DNA of 64,000 bases from Nephrocerus scutellatus (Eukaryota; Arthropoda; Insecta; Diptera; Pipunculidae), in contig OX352762.1 in NCBI GenBank assembly GCA_947095585.1, forward strand, positions 91,259,749 to 91,323,748, in the 5' to 3' direction. Position 1 is the first letter of the stretch; each line of letters opens with the position of its first letter. The translations under genes were made by a program, and so were the position numbers. Below the pieces are notes generated by a model. It saw only the letters and a list, made by a program, of their open reading frames with translations, ran no database searches and was not told the DNA's origin. This document shows positions 23,557 to 33,676 of this stretch, piece by piece.

Positions 23557-23814
23557 CTAGCAATGATTTAAAATTCCAGAAAACCGAATGAATTTGTGCG
23601 GGAGATAGAAAAAATTGTAAAATAGCGAAGAGACGTAAGGGGAAGGGAAGAAAAGAAGAAGGGTGGAAATAATAAAACAACAATAAAAAATAACACCATC
23701 AACCAACAACAACAACAAAAATAACCAGAAAAAAATACAACAATTTAAATAAATTGAAAATTTAAATTTTTTTTTGTTGTTCTTATTTTTCGAAAAATTT
23801 AGCAAAATTTTCTC
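23557..23814. other. Purine-rich and AT-rich spacer
   Basis: An A/G-rich patch (AGGGGAAGGGAAGAAAAG near 23637) and a CAA-rich patch (near 23701-23716) lie between the two arrays of the right arm. The 82-codon minus-strand frame here is a low-complexity artefact. Confidence 0.5.
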
Positions 23815-24860
23815 TGATTATTAGCAATTGTTTAGCAAAATTTTCTCTGATTTTTCGAAAAATGTAAGCAAACTTTGCTCTGACTTTTCCATGATTCCGC
23901 GATTACGCAAAATATAGCGATAGCAAACTAATTTGCTTAGTTGCAAATTTATTGCTCCTAAGAAGCTGATCAGAAGGTTTTCGACCTCCACTTTCTTCTG
24001 AATACCTACTGTTTTGCTAAAAAATAGTCTTAATGATTTCTCAAAAAAAAATTAGCAAAATTTTCTCTGGTTTTTCGAAAAAATTTAAGCAAAGTTTTCT
24101 CTGATTTTTCGAAAAAAATTTAGCAAACTTTTCTTTGATTTTTTGAAAAATCTTAGCAAATTTTTCTCTGATTCAGCAATTACGCAAAATACAGCGTTAG
24201 CAAACTAACTTGCTTAGATGCAAATTTATTGCTCCTAAGAAGCTGATCAGAAGGTTTTCGACCTCCACTTTCTTCTGAATACCTACTGTTTTGCTAAAAA
24301 ATAGTCTTAATGATTTCTCAAAAAAAAAATTAGCAAAATTTTCTCTGGTTTTTCGAAAAAATTTAAGCAAAGTTTTCTCTGATTTTTCGAAAAAAATTTA
24401 GCAAACTTTTCTTTGATTTTTTGAAAAATCTTAGCAAATTTTTCTCTGATTCAGCAATTACGCAAAATACAGCGTTAGCAAACTAACTTGCTTAGATGCA
24501 AATTTATTGCTCCTAAGAAGCTGATCAGAAGGTTTTCGACCTCCACTTTCATCTGAATACCTACTGTTTTGCTAAAAAATAGTCTTAATGATTTCTCAAA
24601 AAAAAAATTAGCAAAATTTTCTCTGGTTTTTCGAAAAAATTTAAGCAAAGTTTTCTCTGATTTTTCGAAAAAAATTTAGCAAACTTTTCTTTGATTTTTT
24701 GAAAAAGCTTAGCAAATTTTTCTCTGATTCAGCAATTACGAAAATACAGCGTTAGCAAACTAATTTGCTTAGTTGCAAATTTATTGCTCCTAAGAAGCTG
24801 ATAAGAAGGTTTTCGACCTCCACTTTCTTCGGAATACCTACTGTTTTGCTAAATAACAGC
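23815..24860. repeat. 278-bp tandem repeat array, outer right arm
   Basis: GCTCCTAAGAAGCTGAT recurs at 23954, 24231, 24509 and 24786 (spacing 277, 278, 277), about 3.9 units. Each unit has a block of TTTTCTCTGATTTTTCGAAA submotifs in short tandem, a GCAATTACGCAAAATACAGC block and a unique CAGAAGGTTTTCGACCTCCA block. Neighbouring units are nearly identical. No left-arm counterpart is seen. Confidence 0.95.
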
Positions 24861-24926
24861 TCTCAGAATTTCGCAAATTTTGCTATTAGGCAACTACTTT
24901 TCGCAAATTCAGAGAATAGTTTGCTC

Positions 24927-24944
24927 TAAATTGTTACTTGGGAT
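24927..24944 (-). repeat. Right terminal inverted repeat of the foldback-like unit
   Basis: TAAATTGTTACTTGGGAT, the inverted partner of 19424-19441. The flanks (GGTATC on the left, CTGTCC on the right) do not form a direct repeat. Confidence 0.65.
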
Positions 24945-25034
24945 CTGTCCATATATAATATCAATTTTCCCTGCACGTTGAGATTGTTCCTGATACTCAT
25001 TAAATTAATCAGCGATAATATTGTTTCGCTGTTA
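24945..25034. other. Right flank of the foldback-like unit
   Basis: Short unassigned sequence between the unit and an RTE-like fragment. Confidence 0.3.
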
Positions 25035-25440
25035 AAGTCAACATCGATCCATATCAGTGTGGCCATATTTCAGGCAAATCTCCAATTTATCAGATTTTCA
25101 CAGAAGCGTAAACAGAAATACGCGCAAGGTTTCTTGAACCCATAAAGTCTGTTAAGACCATTTAAATCAAAGTGCCACGAGCTGCTGGTCAACAGAACCT
25201 CTATTTTCTTATTAGAGGTTTGGGTATCACAGCAAAAAGTACTCCGCACTTTAAGTTGTGTTCGTAAGGAAAATCTGACGAAAACTTTTTGCTCCGGTAT
25301 GCGAGGTAATATGACTCCACAATTTATCCCTTTACTGCAAAATATACCCTTACTGCAATACTGGCATTATGCATAAACTTAAGCTAAGAGGGAATATATT
25401 TGTGGTGGGACTAATGGGACACGGCAGCGAGGCAAATTAA
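25035..25440 (+). mobile_element. RTE-like fragment, copy 2
   Basis: PYQCGHISGKSPIYQIFT (near 25048) matches GPYQCGFIPGKSTTDQIYTL of copy 1. Further segments resemble the post-catalytic part (EIRARFLEP near 25112; a TGTGTTCG...GGTATGCGAGG stretch near 25300). Large internal deletion and heavy decay. Confidence 0.6.
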
Positions 25441-26082
25441 AGCTTTGCTAGAGAAGTTGGTAAAAGGTTAAAGATACCTAACTTGATGAGTGGCCTAGAT
25501 GAAATTAGGTACGGTGCATTATTTCATCTCGTTAGTGGTATGTTAAAATATGCAATGTAGTATCAAGGCTTTGCAGAAATATTCTTATTGAACAAAAGAT
25601 ACTTATAAGACCGTCATTAACTGGACATCAACACATCTACACTCGGCGGCTACAGTGCGCATCACCACCTGGTTTCCATGAGATTTTCCTAGAATTATTA
25701 TGTTAAAGCTCAAACAAAAAAAAATTCAATTTTATTTGCAAGGGTTTTTGTTTTATTTTATTGAGCTTGATTCGACTGCTTTGTTGTACAACTATTGCAA
25801 GACACAAAAAAAAAACTTTGACATGTTAAAATAAACAAAAAAAGAGAATTAATTACAAAAAGATGTTAGGAAATTATAGGTTTCGCGTCGAACATCAACT
25901 TGCCGTGCATCTACGGTACTAAATTATTAGAATTCGTCTCCACTAAAGCATTCAGTTATTCGAGATTTTGAATTATCCTAATATCGAAAAACTATTTCTT
26001 TAAATATCCGAATATTCGGCTAGTATTCGAATAGTAAAAGAAGTACTAAGAAGTATGAATAATCTTATATATATATAAGAAA
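25441..26082. other. No gene recognised
   Basis: Unassigned AT-rich DNA with several A runs. It ends at a short TA tract (26070-26077) in front of family A copy 6. Confidence 0.4.
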
Positions 26083-27399
26083 ACAACCCATAAAAATTAA
26101 AATTTTTGGTGTCAATTTCTAATCGGGGATACACAATGTGCAGTGTGAATAAAATCGGATAAATTTTTTAAAATTTTTGTTACGGAGCCCCCCGACCCGG
26201 GGCCCTATCACTGCCAATTTTTTTATAAAAAGTGTTGTCCATTGGACATACACATGCGTATAAAATTTGAAGAAAATCGGGTAAACTTTGTAAAAAAATT
26301 TGTATGGACCGAGGGGCCCCAAAAGAAGTTAAATTTACATGGACTTTAAATTTCAAGATCTCAGAAAAGAGTGGCTCTTTTTGACCCGCCATCATAGCAG
26401 ATAATGGTTGGGACGGCAAAATCTTATTATGGCATCATCGACTTAGTGGTACAAAGTTCAAAAATGACAGGAAATAGCTACAAAGCGGTGTAAGAATCAG
26501 CTTTTCCGAAAATCCACGATTTCTTTGGACTACTTTCATGGATATTTCAACAGTATAATGCTCATTTACACCCCGAATACAATCGAATTGTTAAATCGTT
26601 GCCAGTGAAAATGTTGAACTTTTACCATGACCATTACCATTTGATGAAAATCGGGTAAGTTTCGTAAACAATTTGTATGGAAGCCCCCCGACCTGAGGCC
26701 GGGTTAATTTTAAAAAAATTTATATGGACACCTCTCGGGCCTCAGGTCCCGATCACTCCAAAAATTTTACAAAAAGTTTTCTCCATCAGAGATACACATG
26801 TGTTTAAAATTTGAAGAAAATCGGGCTATTTTTTAAAAAATTTATATAGGCTACCTCGTGCCTCAGATACCGTTCACTCAAAAAGTTTTACAATGAGTTT
26901 TGTGCATCGCAGATACAGATGTGTATAAAATTTGACGAAAATCGGGTTAATTTTTTAAAATTTTGTATGGGTGCCCCCGACCCCTGGGCTCGATCCCTAT
27001 CAAATTTGCACAAAAAGTGTTGTGCATCGGAGATACACATGCGTATAAAATTTTAAAAAAATCGCGTACTTTTTTTTATAAAATTTTCATTGTTGCCCCC
27101 CGACCCAGGGTCCCGATTACTTCCAAATTTTTACAGAAAGTGTTGTACATCGGAAATACACATGCGTATAAAATTTGAACAAAATCGGGAAAATTTTGTA
27201 AAAAATTTGTATGGGAGCCCCCCGACCCTGAGGCCCTAGGTACCCCAAATTTTAATAGAAAGTATTGTCACCGGAAATATACATGTGTGCAAAATATCAT
27301 ATTTTATATTTAAAATCGGGCTTTGGAAAGTGGGTTAAAAATTGATCAGAAAATCTGACGAGCCAGTCACGGGCACGCGAAGTTAATATAGAGAATTTA
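26083..27399 (+). mobile_element. Family A element, copy 6 (longest)
   Basis: Both ends are present (head ACAACCCATAAAAATT; tail GAAGTTAATATAGAGAATTT). Between about 26315 and 26640 lies sequence without the family vocabulary, probably an insertion or an older unique segment, so the central minisatellite is split into a left pair and a right group of about five monomers. Short frames here repeat the CIGDTHAYKI-type phrase every monomer and are not proteins. Confidence 0.75.
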
Positions 27400-27433
27400 G
27401 CAATGAAATGCTGTACGGTGGTAACCGCATGAT

Positions 27434-27790
27434 TTGAGAACGGCTGGTCCGATTTGGCTCATTTTTATTTTAAAATCTTCGTCATTGTCCGAAAAAGGTT
27501 TATGCGAAAAGAAAAGTTGCACGAGAAATTGGAAAATTCGGGAAAAACTGAAAGTGGTGTTCTCCATAGGATTTTTGTATAGACTTACGACCATAACTCA
27601 AGTTTCGAACGACGAACAGTCAATGAGTGTTTGCGGCATTTACCATGAAAATCCATGCTTCTCGCATTGTCAATTGTATGTCGCCTGTTCCAGTGTCGGA
27701 AAACCATTAGCTTAGTTTGTTTACGCGTCAAACAACAAAACATATAAAAGCAGTGCGCGTACCTTTTACCCGCAGTTGATGTGAGACTTC
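27434..27790 (+). pseudogene. Helitron helicase C-terminal relic
   Basis: In frame from about 27647, ENPCFSHCQLYVACSSVG continues as KPLA, a TAG stop, then FVYASNNKTYK and FYPQLM. Helitron Rep/helicase proteins end with a conserved FSHGQLYVACSRVG...LFVYAP...KT segment (helicase motif VI region), so the match is specific; PIF1 helicases share only the shorter core. The stop and several substitutions (for example S for R in CSRVG) show it is dead. It starts 250 bases after family A copy 6, in the same orientation, which fits a link between family A and a Helentron-type autonomous partner. Confidence 0.7.
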
Positions 27791-28005
27791 TTTGATGTTG
27801 TGGGCAAAAATACCTTCAAAAAACCATCAAATGACCCCCACAACCCCAAAAAGAAGACCTCCGAAAGACCGTTAATAACAAAAGACCCCCAAAAGACAAA
27901 TAAAAGAATCATAAAAAAAACCAAAAAAAAAATCTTTAAAGACCCCAAAAAGACTCAAAAGACGCCCATAAGACCTTCGGAGATGACAGGGGCAGTTAGT
28001 ATATA
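27791..28005. repeat. A/C-rich low-complexity block
   Basis: Irregular AAAGACCCC-type words (AAAAGACCCCCAAAAGAC near 27883 and variants), nearly lacking T on the plus strand for about 170 bases. The frames on both strands here (27766-28006) are compositional artefacts. Confidence 0.6.
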
Positions 28006-29662
28006 GATGATCCGAAAACATTCTTGGTTTTGGCTATAAAAATAAAAGTTAAAAGTAGTTTTTGATCCTGGCATTATTTGCGGGACTTTGTTTTATTTAT
28101 ATTTTGTTGTTCCACAGGTAAGGTTATTAGGGCCATTGCTTTTTTTACATTTATAAAATGAGATCCTAATCACTAATGATCCTAAACACTTTCTCATATT
28201 GAGTGTCATATGAAAAGCAGTCTATGCGTATCTGCCTGTCACCATATATTCCATCTTGTGTTAAATTATGTAAACTGGAATTTATGGTTTCTGTTTATTT
28301 CATGGAGATCAGAACTTCTTCCGGGAGATAATGTTACAGCCCAAAATGCAATAAGGTATTATCTGCCTTGATTTATAGCACAAGCATGAGCTATATTGAT
28401 GATTACATATTCCAAAGATAGATTGAGAGAAAGAGAGTGTGTCCCTTTAATTACCACCTTGCATATTAAGCCATTTTTTAATCCAATTTTATTGCGTCAA
28501 TGTTAATAAAAATAATTGATTATTATTACTGTGTGGGTTTCAATAAATTTTGATTTGTCACGTGTAGAGAATGATGAAATCCTCCTCGTGCAATAATCCG
28601 AGAGCAATGAATTCTGATTTACGAGTATCGTGAAAATATACATTTGAATGGTAACATGTATGATGTATAGAGAAAATCGTGCAGAGCATTGCATATCAGG
28701 TAATGACAAAAAAATTTCAATTGCCTTCTGCCTTCTTGCTCTGTTATTTGAAGCGAACCAACAAACGTCATAGTTGAATTTTTGAAATAATTGGATTAAA
28801 GGGGACGACAAATCTTTTCCACTGAATATGAATATGGCCGAAACAAATCACGGAGTCATCATCATCAAGCGATACGAGTATACATCATCATGTATAGTAT
28901 TTACGTATACTCGGATATGTAGGTCGAAGCGTAAAGAACGCTGCCATGCCATGGGATCACGTTTAGTACAATTACTTTTTCTTCTTTTCGCCTTTTACCA
29001 ACCAAATACGGATACGTACCTATATGTGGCTTGGAAGTTGCATTTAAAATTCAAAGTAAACGATAACACCATTTTCCATAAATTTATTGACAGGCGCACA
29101 TAGAGTGTGTTGTGCGATAAGACATCAACAAGTATGAAAAGGAAACCATTGATTGACGTTTCCACTCAAATAACACGACATATTTTCCTACAACTTAGCT
29201 TATTCATAGCGATCAACAGTCAATTATTGGTGTTCTTTATGCTGTTCGTTTTTTGATCCACTCGCAGTCAAGTACGTATAAACGGCGTACAAGTACTTTT
29301 GTAATTATGTTATGTTAAGTTTTTGCATAATTCTAACAAACATGTTGTCGCATTTCCATATAGCATATATGTAAATATTCGAGTTTTAGTTTGGAAAGAA
29401 CTTCTTCGGCTGTACATAATGTACATATAAAAAAAACTGTTTTAATTGGGTGGCATAAGTTATGTTTTCTAAGTGACCTACACTTCCGGAGATTGTGCGT
29501 GCTATACAATTGGTATTCAAACTGTTTGAAATATTTCTTTAACCCTTAATCGGAATATACCAAGTGATGGAAAAAATTTGTATGGTAGTGGTTTTTACTG
29601 TTTGGGATAGAGAGCGAGAGAAATTTTATTCTATAAAAAATATTGAATTCAAAGGATTTATA
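28006..29662. other. No gene recognised
   Basis: No transposon domain or shared repeat. Frames at 28503-28811 (minus, 102 codons) and 28828-29103 (plus, 91 codons) lack motifs and codon bias that I can see. Possibly unique host intron or intergenic DNA. Confidence 0.45.
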
Positions 29663-29784
29663 TACAGGGTGTATTCGTGAAAAAAATCGTACGGGAGGGG
29701 GGTTTATTTTCAACCCCTGTGGTGTACGTAGCGTTATAATGCGAAGAGACGTACTTTTGACCTTAGATCACTTTACACCCTGTA
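29663..29784. mobile_element. 122-bp TIR MITE
   Basis: Perfect 11-bp terminal inverted repeats TACAGGGTGTA and TACACCCTGTA bound a short GC-richer insert in AT-rich DNA. No unambiguous target duplication. The TACAGGGTG-type end is common among small insect DNA transposons; the superfamily is not assigned. Confidence 0.6.
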
Positions 29785-29929
29785 ATCCTTGCAGGCTTTT
29801 AGCTAAAAGGTCTTAATCTTTTTAGAAATAAAATAAAAATTTTAAGGTAAAACAATGTACATTTTTTTAAATTCTTTAAACCATTACCGATATGAACGTC
29901 GTTAAAGTAAAAAAAAAAACAAAAAAAAA

Positions 29930-30442
29930 ACCTAATTTAAATTTTTCATGTCAATTCTCTAATAGGAGATCACATACCTATGAGTTTAAAATTTAAAGAA
30001 AATCGGTCTAATTTTTAAAAAATTTACATGTACACCCTACGGATCTCAGCTCCGAATTACTCCAACAAATTCACAAAAAGTTTTGTCCATCAGTGATACA
30101 CGTGTGTAAAATTTGAAGAAAATTGGGTTAATTTTTTTAAAAATTTGTATTGGGCTCCACCACCTCGGAGCCCGGAGGCTAATCTTTGCACAATGAGGCC
30201 GCTTGGTTTTAATCTGGACACCCTTTAAAAAAATATTCTACAGCTTAAAAAAAAAAATTGTATGGGAGCCCCCCGACCCCGCGGCCCGAGGGGCCTCAAA
30301 TTTTAATAGAAAGTCATGGGATATATATATGTGTGCAAAATTTCAATAAAATCGGGCTGTAGGAAGTGGGTTAAAAATTGATCACAAGATTTGGCCAGCC
30401 AGCCAGCCACGGGCAAGTGAAGTTAATATAGAGAATTTAAAA
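29930..30442 (+). mobile_element. Family A element, copy 7
   Basis: The head is slightly diverged (TTTTTCATGTCAATTCTCTA); the tail GAAGTTAATATAGAGAATTT is intact. Two to three monomers. The preceding 30 bases are two long A runs, consistent with insertion into an A/T tract. Confidence 0.75.
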
Positions 30443-30477
30443 ATAATTGCTTCTGAAAAAATACATAAATTAGAATA

Positions 30478-31112
30478 ATTGCGAGCTCGAAGGACGAAGC
30501 TTATATTCAGAGGATATGAACATTTTTCAGCGAACGTGTGTACATTTGTAGGTTTGTTTGTCGTGTCGTATATCTCGGCTTTTACCAGTCAACATTGGAT
30601 GGGACTTGTTTTAAAACAATTGGTTAGCGCTTGGGTTGCGATGGCGTAATTGTTTCATTCATAGGGGTTACTACCCCTGAGAAAACTGAAAAAATACTCA
30701 ATCTACGCATCGGTACCGATTTTTTTAAGCCTTGCACGTTTGCAAAGTAAAATGTAGTTTTTTCAGTCTATTTCAGAAATAGCTTTTGACTGAATGACCT
30801 ATCGCTTATGATTGAGAGACCTAAATTTTACGATGCATACTATTAGGCTTCTAAGATAAATTAGTCTTTATACTGACTTACAACTAAATATACATAATGG
30901 GCCTAGTTTTAAGACAATTGTGACGCGTGTGACGCGTCTAGCGCGTATAAGCTTTTTTAAAGAAAAAAAAAGGTTTTTTAAGAAATAAAAAATTTCCCAA
31001 AAAAATAAGAAAAAAATGCTTTTACAGAAAAAAAATGTTATTATTGGGCTTTTAAGATAATTCAGTGTTTAGACTGAATTACGAGCGAGCTGAGAAGCTC
31101 GGTTTACTATCT
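30478..31112 (+). repeat. Family C repeat, plus copy
   Basis: Partner of the minus copy at 43043-43832. Shared landmarks: AATTGCGAGCTCGAAGG start, GAAGCTTATATTCAGAGGAT, CGTGTCGTATATCTCGGCTT, TTGTTTTAAAACAATTGGTT, a GGCTTCTAAGATAAATTAGT block, and an end at GAGCTGAGAAGCTCGGTTTA. Non-coding. A poly-A region near 30958-31040 separates two GC-richer parts. Confidence 0.75.
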
Positions 31113-31276
31113 TATATATTTATTTAAACACACACACAGACTCTAATTTCTAGTATAAATAATTGTTACAGCTAATAAGTGACCAATTTCTGTATTGATG
31201 ATGATCAATCAATATGTGCCAAGGAGCTTCATTTATCCGGCTTACAATACAAACACCAAGAACGAACTAAAACGAT
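31113..31276. other. No gene recognised
   Basis: A short CA tract (31130-31138) and unassigned sequence before the MITE. Confidence 0.4.
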
Positions 31277-31551
31277 GTACTGGGCAAAACCTTCTCTATA
31301 GAAAGCCCAACTGTTCCGATCGTACACAGATACATGCTTAGTTTTATCCAAAACGTATTTGTATTAGTAATCAACTAAAGAGCAAAATCCATATAAAATT
31401 TTTCTGTTTCCCACTACCACATCTTAAGTTTCTCGCTCTTCGCGACTACTTATTTTTTGTACACTGTATTCACATCCCACAAACACAGATGCGTTTTGGA
31501 TGGGTTTCTCTATAGAGTTGGGCTTTCTATAGAGAAGGTTTTGGTACTGGG
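31277..31551. mobile_element. MITE family M1 with 8-bp target duplication, copy 1
   Basis: A 259-bp element (31285-31543) begins CAAAACCTTCTCTATAGAAA and ends with the inverse, TTTCTATAGAGAAGGTTTTG. The terminal repeats extend to about 27 bp. It is flanked by a perfect 8-bp duplication GTACTGGG (31277-31284, 31544-31551). An 8-bp duplication and short CA-starting TIRs suit a hAT- or P-superfamily passenger. No coding capacity. It matches the copy at 57816-58085 over its full length in opposite orientation. Confidence 0.9.
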
Positions 31552-32443
31552 TTATACCAATACTTGTGCAGATGTTTTATCATTCACTGCCCTATACACA
31601 CACTGCCCAATCACATCCCGTCTCGTCACCTACATTCGAAAAAAAAAAGATAACAGACGGTTTATGGATCTCTTGCTGGTCGCAATCTTATCGATAAGAC
31701 AATATGATAAGGTAGACAGGCAGGCAACTAGCGAATGAAATTTAAATTTTGTATGAATTCTTGCACGTTTTTGTATGTAAATAGTTTTTATAGAAGAACA
31801 AAAATCGAAACAGTTCTAGATAAATCGCCACTGCATATATGATTATTGTGCAGGAAATGTGAAATATTCGGTCAATAAACGCGCTATTGAGTGTCTTGCC
31901 AATCCACTTAAGTACGTATGTATGTGTACAACAACAGAGCTTGTAGCTGTGTGTGCACTCATAAGTAGATAAATAAATCCAACTATCTATTCGAGCCGTG
32001 ACAGTAATAATACTCGTAACAACAAGGGCCTCATGTATCGCACCAGTTTCTTATGGATCCCATAATAGACGCGATTTTGATGTTTGCCTGGTCTCGATCT
32101 CAACTTGGGTGACACAAGGAGAAGACCACTTTTATGTGCTTGATAGATGTATGGACTCAAAATGAACATATTCACACTAACGCCACTTTTCAAGCGTTAT
32201 CACATTTATATGTATAGTCAACATTGTCGCCGCATAGTATACAGAGCACTTGTGACTTGTGGAATGTACGAGTGATTTGTACACAAGCGAACGTAGGTGA
32301 TACTTCATTTATAGTTGCATCTATTAAGCTTCTTATGGCAATCGAATGAATTGAGCAAAAGGATAAAGAATGAGGAATGGAGTTAAAGTAATAATTTTAA
32401 GTGTGTATTTATTGTATTTCTATGCTTCGCATATATATATATA
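31552..32443. other. No gene recognised
   Basis: No repeat shared with the rest of the window and no motif in the short frames. It ends in a TA tract (32430-32443). Confidence 0.45.
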
Positions 32444-32692
32444 GCCGCGGTTCAGTGGATAAGTGCATGGACTTCTGAGCAGGAGGTTCGTGGTTCGAAT
32501 CCCATCAACACCAAAAGTATTTTTCACGATCCCACCTCTCGCGAAGGTCTGACAAACGTCCGAGAGTAATAACTTGTCACGGAAAGAATTGAGAAGTCGC
32601 CATTCAGATACGGCATTACGACACAAATGGTCGCGAGAAGCTAGGCTTTGGACCACAACAGTCTGTCGCGCCGAATATTACTATTATAGTGT
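32444..32692 (+). repeat. tRNA-derived SINE, best full-length copy
   Basis: The tRNA-like head (32444-32513) has an A-box-like CGGTTCAGTGGATAAG and a perfect B box GGTTCGAATCC, and ends TCAACACC in place of a mature CCA end. The tRNA-unrelated body contains CCCACCTCTCGCGAAGG, TCTGACAAACGTCCGAGAG, AATTGAGAAGTCGCCATTC, and ends with GGTCGCGAGAAGCTAGGC and CTGTCGCGCCGAATATTA. Pol III internal promoters drive such elements; mobilisation would depend on a LINE, not identified here. Other copies: 2935, 16186, 37390, 41365 and 47281. Confidence 0.85.
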
Positions 32693-33020
32693 CTGGAATT
32701 TTTGGAACAAGCCATTTCTCAAGCGATTCGTATGAAGTTCGGTATTAGGACTAAGATGCGACTAAGACTTGTTCCTATGGAAATTCTGGGATCTAGCCAA
32801 TAGGGTCTGGAAATTTGGGAACTAAGCCATTTCTCAAGCAATTCGTATGAAGTTCGGTATTAGGACTAAGATACGACTAAGACTTGTTCCTATGGAAATT
32901 CTGGGATCTGGTTAATAGGGTCTAGAATTTTGGAAAATTTATCAAGCAATTCGTATGAAGTTTGGTATGTAGGACTAAGATGCGACTATAAAATTTGTAT
33001 CTGTAGAAATACTTGGTCAT
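32693..33020 (+). repeat. Tandem repeat, about 115-bp unit, 2.6 copies
   Basis: AATTCGTATGAAGTTCGGTA (with a GATTCG start in unit one) recurs near 32721, 32837 and 32945. Units one and two are very similar (GGACTAAGATGCGACTAAGA); unit three is shortened and diverged. It abuts the SINE on the left and a long hairpin on the right. Confidence 0.85.
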
Positions 33021-33083
33021 TAGTATGAAAAGCATAATTATCATATGTATGCTTTTCATACTGATGGCCAAGGATTTCCTGCA
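33003..33083. repeat. Long near-perfect hairpin
   Basis: The arms GGTCATTAGTATGAAAAGCA and TGCTTTTCATACTGATGGCC pair around an 11-base loop (33037-33047). Pairing extends outward through CTTGG/CCAAG and AAATAC/GGATTT to about 35 bp per arm with few mismatches. It could be the core of a small palindromic MITE or the terminal hairpin of the tandem unit before it. A microRNA-like precursor is possible but unsupported. Confidence 0.75.
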
Positions 33084-33436
33084 TCTTGGGATATCTTAAA
33101 TGGCAATCACCATTGTAATTTCATACTTTTAGTGAACTCTTGAAAAAGTGCAAGCATGCAGAGAGTTGTTCTGTTTTGGACAAAGAGTAAAAAAGAGTAA
33201 AGTATTAGCACCAACCTTTTCCGAAATAGCTAATCCCCTCTTAATTGTACGATCTTTACAACCCTTCAAAATATGCGTTTGTCTCTATGTTGACCTTCTT
33301 ATTAAAGCCATAACACTTTTCGCCGAACCATTTATTCAAATTTGGAAACAGAAAACATTCGCTGGGATCTTCATCTAAAGAATATTGTAGCCCAATTCAT
33401 TAAGTTTGACCATCACTTTTATGAACTTGTGAGCTA

Positions 33437-33676
33437 GTTGCTGTGTTGCTTTGGCAAAGCTGGCTTGGCTTACAACAACAATAGCATAACCATAAAGCCG
33501 AAAATAAATCCAAAAATCTTTAGGATTTAAAAACTAAAGCCATTTTATAGTTATAGTACTCACCGTAAGGCGGTGTTTTGTTTAACACACATAACAATTA
33601 AAATGCATCGAAAATTTAAAGCCAAAAGCTGTTGCTTTGTAAAGCCAAGCCGGCTTTTCCAAAGCAACACAGCAGC
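33437..33676. mobile_element. 240-bp TIR MITE
   Basis: Terminal inverted repeats of about 35 bp: GTTGCTGTGTTGCTTTGG on the left, and CCAAAGCAACACAGCAGC on the right, continuing inward as TGGCTTGGCTT / AAGCCAAGCCGG with a few mismatches. No clear target duplication, so the superfamily is open. The inside is AT-rich and non-coding. Confidence 0.75.

Larger units (their letters stand above)
19424..24944. mobile_element. Foldback-like composite element with satellite arms
   Basis: The left end ATCCCAAGTAGCAATTTG (19424) and the right end, whose complement is ATCCCAAGTAACAATTTAG (24944), form an inverted pair enclosing 5.5 kb. Inside the left arm is a 150-bp tandem array (19680-21008). Inside the right arm the same 150-bp repeat occurs in opposite orientation (22690-23395). 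Further out on the right is a 278-bp array (23815-24860) built from related words (TTAGCAAA, TTCTCTGATTTTTCG). The middle (21010-22690) holds family B and Jockey/CR1-like fragments. Tandem repeats in inverted arms around a variable centre is the plan of Foldback (FB/Galileo-type) transposons. No transposase and no clear target duplication are visible, and the outer arms pair only over short stretches. Confidence 0.65.

Noticed and set aside
19680..24860. Regular 150-bp and 278-bp repeats considered as a CRISPR array or regulatory array
   Set aside because: Units are directly tandem with no spacers, the context is eukaryotic, and the unit length is satellite-like.
25980..26060. Short inverted words around TCCGAATATTCGGCTAG
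   Set aside because: The palindrome is only about 10 bp and has no extended arms or second copy.
27766..28006. Frames on both strands with Lys/Pro-rich or Phe/Leu-rich composition
   Set aside because: Produced by the A/C-rich low-complexity block; no complexity beyond composition.
32444..32513. Functional tRNA gene
   Set aside because: The head has good A and B boxes but is followed without a terminator by a conserved SINE body repeated at five other sites, and lacks convincing acceptor and T-stem pairing.
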